NCBI GenBank assembly: GCA_002494495.1
Contig: DACB01000015.1
Coordinates: 163,969 to 169,296 of the forward strand
From: Methanobacterium sp. UBA294
Lineage (GTDB): Archaea; Methanobacteriota; Methanobacteria; Methanobacteriales; Methanobacteriaceae
Direction of reading: 5' to 3'
Length of the DNA: 5,328 bases
Shown here: one piece after another, positions 1 to 5,328 of the stretch
Layout of the letters: each line of letters opens with the position of its first letter
Position numbering within the stretch: position 1 is the first letter of the stretch
The notes under the pieces: generated by a model
What the model saw: only the letters and a program-made list of their open reading frames with translations
Told to the model about the DNA's origin: nothing
Database searches by the model: none
Translations under genes and position numbers: made by a program

Positions 1-89
1 CGGGTTACTGAATTATTCAGATATTTGATATTAAGTTCAATGAATTGAATAAATTATTAAGGGATAAAAATATATCTAATCATATAAAA

Positions 90-108
90 TTGATAATTTA
101 ATAATCAA
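90..108. repeat. Imperfect 19-bp dyad just upstream of the candidate pycA TATA box
   Basis: The sequence TTGATAATTTAATAATCAA reads almost the same on both strands: eight of nine pairs match around a central base, the exception being the sixth pair. It ends two bases before the ATATATAAAATA element at 109-120. Size and position would suit an operator for a dimeric regulator. Because the DNA is strongly AT-rich, chance is a serious alternative, and no regulator family is recognised from the motif. Confidence 0.3.
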
Positions 109-120
109 ATATATAAAATA
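105..120 (+). promoter_or_regulatory. Candidate archaeal BRE/TATA promoter of the pycA-birA unit
   Basis: An A-rich run followed by TATATAAAATA resembles a BRE plus TATA box. Transcription starting about 25 bp downstream would begin near 135-142 and give a leader of roughly 50-60 bases before the pycA start at 194. A second candidate, AAAAATATATC at 66-76, would give a leader of about 100 bases. In such AT-rich DNA neither can be preferred with certainty from sequence alone. Confidence 0.35.
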
Positions 121-179
121 AAGATTGAATAGCGGTTTTATCTAAATTTAACCCTTGAAAATCCGTTTATCATATTTAT

Positions 180-188
180 AGGAATGAT
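180..188 (+). promoter_or_regulatory. Ribosome-binding site of pycA
   Basis: AGGAATGAT is a one-base-shorter version of the AGGAGGTGAT expected from a methanogen 16S rRNA 3' end. It lies five bases before the ATG at 194. The ATG at 184 inside this site is in another frame and meets a stop after six codons, so the site supports 194 as the start. Confidence 0.6.
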
Positions 189-193
189 TTATT

Positions 194-1678
<1,485 letters not shown>

Positions 1679-1700
1679 GTAAAAATTGGTATCAAATTAA

Positions 1701-1709
1701 AGGGATGAT
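1701..1709 (+). promoter_or_regulatory. Ribosome-binding site deciding the birA start
   Basis: AGGGATGAT resembles AGGAGGTGAT and ends three bases before the ATG at 1713. An in-frame stop at 1698-1700 forbids a longer protein. The ATGs at 1705 and 1708 lie in another frame and stop at once. The next in-frame Met is residue 98, well inside the catalytic domain, so 1713 is the only reasonable ATG start and the missing N-terminal domain is not an annotation artefact. Confidence 0.55.
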
Positions 1710-1712
1710 GAG

Positions 1713-2576
1713 ATGAGTGAAGAGAAAAAATTAAATCTAACATCTGATAAGGAAGAGAAACACATATCCGTAAAGGAGAATGAATCCAACCATGATTTAC
1801 CCCAGGAAATTAGAAAGGACCTGGAAACTGAATTTTTAGGTAAAGATATCCATTTCTGTAAGGAGGTGGACTCCACCAATAACATAGCCAAGAAACTGGC
1901 CAATGAAGGTGCTGAAGAAGGCACGGTTGTAATTGCAGATCAGCAGTTTAGAGGCAGAGGCAGGCGGGGTAAAAAATGGATATCACCAGCTGGAGGGCTG
2001 TGGATGACCATCATCCTCCGACCCGATGTAGAACCAGCAAAAGTACCCCAATTAACACTGGTTACTGGTGTGGCTGTAGCCGAAACACTTGCTGAAGAAT
2101 ATAATCTGGACATTGGCATTAAATGGCCCAACGATATTTTAATAGGAGATAAAAAGGTAAGCGGAATACTCACTGAGTTAAAAACTGTAAATGGAAAAGT
2201 AGACTATGCTATTGTTGGAATAGGAATTGATATGAATTTGGATATCTCTAGTTTTCCTCCTGAACTTCGTGGCGGTGCTACCTCAATTAAAACTGAACTC
2301 GACCATGAAATTGAGAGGATTGAACTGATTCAAAAACTCCTGGTAAGATTTGAAGCTCTATACAATCAATTCAAGGAAGGTAAATTCCGTGAGATACTCA
2401 CCCGTTGGCGTAAAATGTCAAGCACCATTGGTAAATATGTAAAAGTCTATAAAAAGTCACGCACTGTATATGGAGAAGCAGTTGGTGTAAACAAGGATGG
2501 TAAGCTCATACTTGAAGAGGACGACGGATCCCTGCGAAAGATAATCTCTGGAGAATGCATACACCTCACCAAATAA
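1713..2576 (+). CDS. birA: Biotin-[protein] ligase (no DNA-binding domain)
   Basis: Makes biotinyl-AMP from biotin and ATP and transfers biotin to a lysine of the carrier protein, here presumably PycB. The 287 residues contain DSTN at 53-56, the biotin/AMP-binding loop GRGRRGKKW at 81-89, KWPND at 137-141, the lysine matching E. coli Lys183 at K148 (in DKKVSGIL), VGIGIDMN at 168-175, and a C-terminal SH3-like domain at about 239-285. Residues 1-45 are charged, probably disordered, and do not look like the winged helix of bifunctional BirA repressors. The segment at about 29-50 resembles the linker after that helix in other BirA proteins, so the domain may have been lost here. A direct repressor role is therefore unlikely. 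Probably cotranscribed with pycA, 34 bp upstream. It converges on rtcA with 6 bp between stop codons. Confidence 0.95.
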   Translation: MSEEKKLNLTSDKEEKHISVKENESNHDLPQEIRKDLETEFLGKDIHFCKEVDSTNNIAKKLANEGAEEGTVVIADQQFRGRGRRGKKWISPAGGLWMTIILRPDVEPAKVPQLTLVTGVAVAETLAEEYNLDIGIKWPNDILIGDKKVSGILTELKTVNGKVDYAIVGIGIDMNLDISSFPPELRGGATSIKTELDHEIERIELIQKLLVRFEALYNQFKEGKFREILTRWRKMSSTIGKYVKVYKKSRTVYGEAVGVNKDGKLILEEDDGSLRKIISGECIHLTK

Positions 2577-2582
2577 GATTGG

Positions 2583-3635
2583 TTAATCAACCCATATAAG
2601 TGCAGGTTCCCCTACTTTTCCTTCATATTCAAATCTGCCCCCTATGATTTTCTCGGTGACATGGATGTTGGTAAGTGTATGTTCTGTTAGTTCTGCTGTT
2701 TTTACCTGAGAATTTCCGGCTATAGCCATGTAGGGTATGATCTGATCTCCCATATATTTATCCAGGGCTGCCTTTCTAGATATGTAGTATAAAAGTTCAT
2801 CTGCTGCCTCATTACCAATTATTTCTGCCCTTTTACCCCTTTTTCCTATGGAACTGCTTCCTACCCTGCTGTTTATCAATTCACTGTTTTTATTTCCTTT
2901 CCCATTTTCTGCTTCCGTCCATAGTACTATACCTGAACCAGGGCTCGAAGACCCATCAGAATGCTGGACATCAATTTCGGCCTGATAACCTGCTTTTTGT
3001 AGTGCAGATTTGGCTGACTCTGCCTGTCTTAGTGCCACGTGTTCTGGTAATTTAACTGCATGGGAGATGCCCTTTATTTTATCAACTTTTAAATCCAGTA
3101 AATTGAATGGACTGATGTTGGTAGCTGGATGGATAACTGCCTCTATCAAACCACCTCCCCGGGGATAGTGACCTCTCCTATGTAATTTCAACTCAAGGTT
3201 GTATCCAATTGATTTTAAAATAGGTAAGGTCACATTGGAAAAATAATCTACAGAGGGAGACCACCGCACATCACTACCACCCTTAAGTGTAATTTTTACC
3301 TGGTCTCTGGCAAAAGCCGCGGGTATCATGAAGCTCTGCAGTACCAGGGTCATGCTACCTGCTGTGCCTATGTCCAGATGGTAATCACCTCCCAACAGTT
3401 CTCCTGGCCGGAAAGTTACCTCAGTAGATCCCACCTCGAGTCCCTGATGAGAAGCATTGCTTAAAAGAGCCACAGACTTTAAGGCATTAAGATGCTGGGG
3501 CATTAATCCCTTCTTAGGTCTGTTTGCACGTATATCTGATATATGAATAGATTTACCAGTAAGTGCTGATAGGGCGGTAGATATCCTTACCAGAGCCCCT
3601 CCGCCTTCACCATATGATCCATCAACTTCTATCAT
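2583..3635 (-). CDS. rtcA: RNA 3'-terminal phosphate cyclase
   Basis: Converts an RNA 3'-phosphate to a 2',3'-cyclic phosphate with ATP, through enzyme-AMP and RNA-adenylate intermediates, in RNA end repair or processing. From the ATG at 3635 the protein has 350 residues: DGSYGEGGG at 5-13, RANRPKKGL at 36-44, QHL at 47-49, TAGSMTLVLQ at 91-100, GHYPRGGG at 155-162, DQ at 297-298, and HTLTNIHVTEK at 319-329, whose H319 matches the histidine adenylated in E. coli RtcA (His309). These features favour a true cyclase over the non-catalytic Rcl1 type. One oddity is Ala14 where EGGGQ normally has Gln; the Arg three residues later is kept. A hydrophilic stretch at about 241-263 looks like a slightly enlarged loop. 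A TTG at 3647 would add four residues, but homologues begin at MIE-DG, so 3635 is preferred. No clear Shine-Dalgarno sequence precedes it. Last gene of the minus-strand group. Confidence 0.94.
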   Translation of the reverse strand: MIEVDGSYGEGGGALVRISTALSALTGKSIHISDIRANRPKKGLMPQHLNALKSVALLSNASHQGLEVGSTEVTFRPGELLGGDYHLDIGTAGSMTLVLQSFMIPAAFARDQVKITLKGGSDVRWSPSVDYFSNVTLPILKSIGYNLELKLHRRGHYPRGGGLIEAVIHPATNISPFNLLDLKVDKIKGISHAVKLPEHVALRQAESAKSALQKAGYQAEIDVQHSDGSSSPGSGIVLWTEAENGKGNKNSELINSRVGSSSIGKRGKRAEIIGNEAADELLYYISRKAALDKYMGDQIIPYMAIAGNSQVKTAELTEHTLTNIHVTEKIIGGRFEYEGKVGEPALIWVD

Positions 3636-3668
3636 AATTAAAAACAAATCAAGTAGTTTTAGCTTTTC

Positions 3669-3679
3669 TTATTTATGTA
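3669..3679 (-). promoter_or_regulatory. Candidate TATA box for rtcA
   Basis: Read on the minus strand the sequence is TACATAAATAA. A start site about 25 bp downstream would lie near 3649, giving a leader of about 14 bases before the ATG at 3635. This fits the absence of a recognisable Shine-Dalgarno site. The box is weaker than a consensus TTTATATA, so read-through from the upstream gene may be the main source of rtcA mRNA. Confidence 0.3.
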
Positions 3680-3716
3680 GGATAGTTTTATTCTTTATCC
3701 AAATAGGATAGTTTTA
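3678..3716. repeat. 13-bp direct repeat between the SelA-like gene and rtcA
   Basis: TAGGATAGTTTTA occurs exactly at 3678-3690 and 3704-3716, a 26-bp period, and its last eight bases (TAGTTTTA) recur at 3654-3661. On the minus strand the 3704-3716 copy encodes the residues KTIL just before the stop of the SelA-like gene. The other copy, in a different frame, also reads KTIL, then two residues and a stop. This looks like a short tandem duplication of the gene end, or paired binding sites just upstream of the candidate rtcA TATA box. Confidence 0.6.
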
Positions 3717-4843
3717 CATGTTTCTTCATCACCAGCTACTTCTTCCAATCTGGCAAATGATCCTTTAAAGGCCTGAGTGATATATTCAACCTCAAGTCTT
3801 TCTGCATCCTTAGACGCCATATCAATTCGAATGGTAGGGGATGCTCCAGGCATTCCAACTGCAGGGATGGTGATTATACTGTATTCACGCAGGAGAATCA
3901 TGGCCAATACCGTGGCTGCCACATCCTCGTTTAAAGGAGTATCCATACCTTTACCTTTAAGTTCCTTAATCACGTTTTCCGGCAGGATCATAACTCCTGT
4001 TGGTGTTTCTTCCACACTGAAATCTTCCAGAAGGGCCTGATATACTTCCTGTTTTTTAAATCTGGATTCAAGTATTCTGTCTGGCTTGAAGTTCTCCAAT
4101 GCACCTACCATACCAGCAATTAAGGGCGGCTGTGCTTCCAGGCCAAACTGGTGTGACTTGGTCTTAATTAAATCAATTAGCTCTGCTTCACCAGACATCA
4201 AACCGCCCCTGGGACCGTCCATAAGCTTATCTGTACTGGTGATTACCAGATCCGCCCCCATATCAATAGCACGGGGTTGTTTATAAACTATTGTTCGCAG
4301 TCTGGCACCAGACGCATCATCAACCAATACCGGTACGTTTCCGGAAACTTCTATTATCTTTAAAAAGTCTTCTTCAGTGATCACCTGGTGATCCATGGTT
4401 GAACCGGTTATTATTACCAGATCTGTCTTTTCTGTAACTTTAAATTCATCTGTATCAGTGAATTCTATATAGTTCCCATTTACCAGATCCACACTTCGAG
4501 GGATTGATGGATGAGTGGGTAGTTGGGGAAGGAAGTGTACAACCTTCCTGCCGGGTTTAACCAGTGCCAGTATAGTGGCAAGTATTCCTGAACTGGTCCG
4601 GTTGAGGGCCAATACCTTTTCTCCACCCAGATGTTTTACACCCAGGGGCTGTAGTTTTTCTTCAAAAATAGCTGGTCCAGCATAGGTCTCCAGAAGGTTG
4701 ATGTCTTCCTGTTTAACAGGAAATCCCCCTGATAATCCAGTCAGATCGTAGAGGTTTGATCTGTCCTCTTTAACCTTGGAATTTATGATCTTAAGTGCTG
4801 CTTCCCTTCTTTTTAATTCATGAAGAGGGGAATATTCTAGCAT
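3695..4843 (-). CDS. SelA-like PLP-dependent protein, MJ0158 family, function unknown
   Basis: A 382-residue fold-type I PLP protein resembling bacterial selenocysteine synthase SelA and the archaeal MJ0158 family. Visible landmarks are LTGLSGGFP at 34-42, the probable cofactor-phosphate segment NRTSSG at 81-86, ITGSTMDHQ at 145-153, VDDASGAR at 174-181 with the Asp expected to contact the pyridine nitrogen, and STDKLMDGPRGGL at 203-215 with K206 as the likely Schiff-base lysine. PAVGMPGASPTIRID at 327-341 resembles the small-domain segment of this family. From family knowledge, M. jannaschii MJ0158 lacks selenocysteine synthase activity and archaea make Sec-tRNA through PSTK and SepSecS, so the name selA is not justified. 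The substrate is unknown. The ATG at 4843 has a GAGGACGG-like site 11 bases upstream. It lies 30 bp after the NYN gene and is probably cotranscribed with it. Family call firm, function open. Confidence 0.9.
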   Translation of the reverse strand: MLEYSPLHELKRREAALKIINSKVKEDRSNLYDLTGLSGGFPVKQEDINLLETYAGPAIFEEKLQPLGVKHLGGEKVLALNRTSSGILATILALVKPGRKVVHFLPQLPTHPSIPRSVDLVNGNYIEFTDTDEFKVTEKTDLVIITGSTMDHQVITEEDFLKIIEVSGNVPVLVDDASGARLRTIVYKQPRAIDMGADLVITSTDKLMDGPRGGLMSGEAELIDLIKTKSHQFGLEAQPPLIAGMVGALENFKPDRILESRFKKQEVYQALLEDFSVEETPTGVMILPENVIKELKGKGMDTPLNEDVAATVLAMILLREYSIITIPAVGMPGASPTIRIDMASKDAERLEVEYITQAFKGSFARLEEVAGDEETCKTILFG

Positions 4844-4850
4844 GGTATGG

Positions 4851-4860
4851 CCGTCCTCTT
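4851..4860 (-). promoter_or_regulatory. Probable ribosome-binding site of the SelA-like gene
   Basis: The minus strand reads AAGAGGACGG, whose GAGG core ends 11 bases before the ATG at 4843. The spacing is a little long. No in-frame ATG, GTG or TTG lies in the short stretch between this site and 4843, so the site supports that start. Confidence 0.4.
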
Positions 4861-4873
4861 GAAATTTAAAATT

Positions 4874-5328
4874 TTAATCATGGTGATGATGGTTTTCATC
4901 GTTGTGGTTTACATCTTCATCGGTTTTGAGTATTATGGCATCGTCTGCTGAGTTTTGTAGTGCAGCGCTGAATCCTGGTTCCGCACCAATGACTATGGTT
5001 TCCTTACCATTTTCCTTGGCCTTATTTACTATGGGTAAAAAGTCAGCATCACGGGTCATAAGGGCTATAACATCGATGTTAGGGTTATAAATCAGTTCCA
5101 TTGCCTCAACAGCCATATACACATCAGTATCACCAGCTACCACTATGGGTGTAAAGCCCTGGTTTACTATGGCTTCAATGAGTTTATCAGAAGCATACTG
5201 GTTTAAAAGTACCTTACCAACTCGCATATCACCGTATTCCTTTATAATTTTCCTTACAAGGTCCAGGTTAAGTTTGAATTCTTTTCTTAACATGTTAGGA
5301 CCGTCAACTAGAAGGCCTATGTTCTTAC
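4874..5328 (-). CDS. NYN-domain (LabA/DUF88-type) protein, 5' end beyond the window
   Basis: A predicted PIN-like nuclease of the NYN family, probably acting on RNA in the cytoplasm; substrate unknown. The frame stays open to the right edge: before the ATG at 5293 it reads KNIGLLVDGPN, the conserved first strand of the domain, so that Met is internal. About 150 residues are visible. Likely metal-binding acidic residues are the Asp of VDGPN (codon 5303-5305), GDTD (65-68 of the visible part) and the Asp pair of TRDADF (91-96). The remaining conserved pattern (LNQYASDKLIEA, AVEAMELIYNPNID, NGKETIVIGAEPGFSAALQNSAD) fits the archaeal family. The protein ends in an acidic, histidine-rich tail, HNDENHHHHD, after the domain. 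It is followed by the SelA-like gene after 30 bp. Any promoter lies outside the window. Family call is firm; nuclease activity is inferred. Confidence 0.92.
   Translation of the reverse strand, partial: KNIGLLVDGPNMLRKEFKLNLDLVRKIIKEYGDMRVGKVLLNQYASDKLIEAIVNQGFTPIVVAGDTDVYMAVEAMELIYNPNIDVIALMTRDADFLPIVNKAKENGKETIVIGAEPGFSAALQNSADDAIILKTDEDVNHNDENHHHHD

Larger units (their letters stand above)
1..193. other. AT-rich upstream region of pycA without a supported gene
   Basis: This stretch is very AT-rich compared with the coding DNA and no frame gives a convincing protein. The only open plus-strand frame entering from the left edge (from base 1) stops at 46-48 after about 15 codons, so the end of an upstream gene cannot be excluded but is not supported. 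The region holds candidate TATA boxes for pycA and three short dyads: CTGAAT/ATTCAG at 8-20, TTCAAT/ATTGAA at 36-49, and a longer imperfect one at 90-108. In DNA this AT-rich, six-pair dyads are expected by chance, so only the last is listed separately. Confidence 0.7.

Noticed and set aside
135..154. GGTT...AACC inverted pair in the pycA leader as a BirA operator
   Set aside because: Known BirA operators have the half-sites in the opposite orientation (AACC...GGTT), and this BirA has no DNA-binding domain.
1858..1877. A strong Shine-Dalgarno-like AAGGAGGTG followed by a perfect GGTGGA-C-TCCACC dyad inside birA
   Set aside because: It encodes the conserved EVDSTN segment, and no start codon in a useful frame follows at the right distance. 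It is most simply explained by the coding sequence.
3696..3710. TATCC-AAATA-GGATA hairpin at the end of the SelA-like gene as a terminator
   Set aside because: The stem has only five mostly A/T pairs and overlaps the stop codon. It arises from the direct repeat and is too weak to call a terminator.
3695..4843. Selenocysteine synthase (selA) as the name for the PLP protein
   Set aside because: Archaea use the PSTK/SepSecS route, and the MJ0158 family lacks this activity. No selenocysteine machinery is visible in the window.
4861..4875. AAATTTAAAATTTT between the NYN and SelA-like genes as a promoter or terminator
   Set aside because: It is a simple A/T run in a 30-bp gap between genes that look cotranscribed. 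It has no T-tract after a stable stem and no clear TATA geometry with a following start.

Overview
The window looks like chromosomal DNA of a methanogenic archaeon, most likely of the order Methanobacteriales (Methanobacterium-like). Three things point there: a free-standing pyruvate carboxylase biotin-carboxylase subunit (PycA) followed by a biotin-protein ligase, the linkage known from Methanothermobacter; an MJ0158-family SelA-like PLP protein; and a LabA-type NYN protein of the kind common in methanogens. Coding DNA has moderate GC, intergenic DNA is very AT-rich with archaeal TATA-like elements, and ribosome-binding sites resemble AGGAGGTGAT. The assignment is inferred from protein families; no rRNA or other marker is present.

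Layout. Positions 1-193 hold no gene that I can support. They form an AT-rich upstream region with candidate TATA boxes and several short dyads. Two plus-strand genes follow, 34 bp apart: pycA (194-1678) and birA (1713-2576). After a gap of only 6 bp come three minus-strand genes, which in their own direction of transcription read NYN-domain protein (4874 to beyond 5328, 5' end outside the window), then the SelA-like PLP protein (3695-4843), then rtcA (2583-3635). The gap between the first two is 30 bp and between the second and third 59 bp.

How the genes work together. PycA carboxylates biotin carried on the separate PycB subunit (not in this window), and BirA attaches the biotin to PycB, so the plus-strand pair is a pyruvate-to-oxaloacetate unit. 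The minus-strand trio mixes a predicted PIN-like nuclease (NYN), an RNA 3'-phosphate cyclase (RtcA) and a SelA-fold enzyme of unknown function. An RNA-end or tRNA-related theme is possible but is only an inference from neighbourhood.

Points most worth a second look: the NYN gene continues past the window edge and its apparent first ATG is internal; a 13-bp direct repeat between the SelA-like gene and rtcA looks like a duplicated gene tail and abuts a candidate rtcA promoter; RtcA has Ala where the EGGGQ motif normally has Gln; BirA has a charged extension instead of a DNA-binding domain; and the NYN protein ends in a histidine-rich tail. No tRNA, rRNA, CRISPR array, insertion sequence or integrase was seen. 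Most of the window is ordinary housekeeping sequence.
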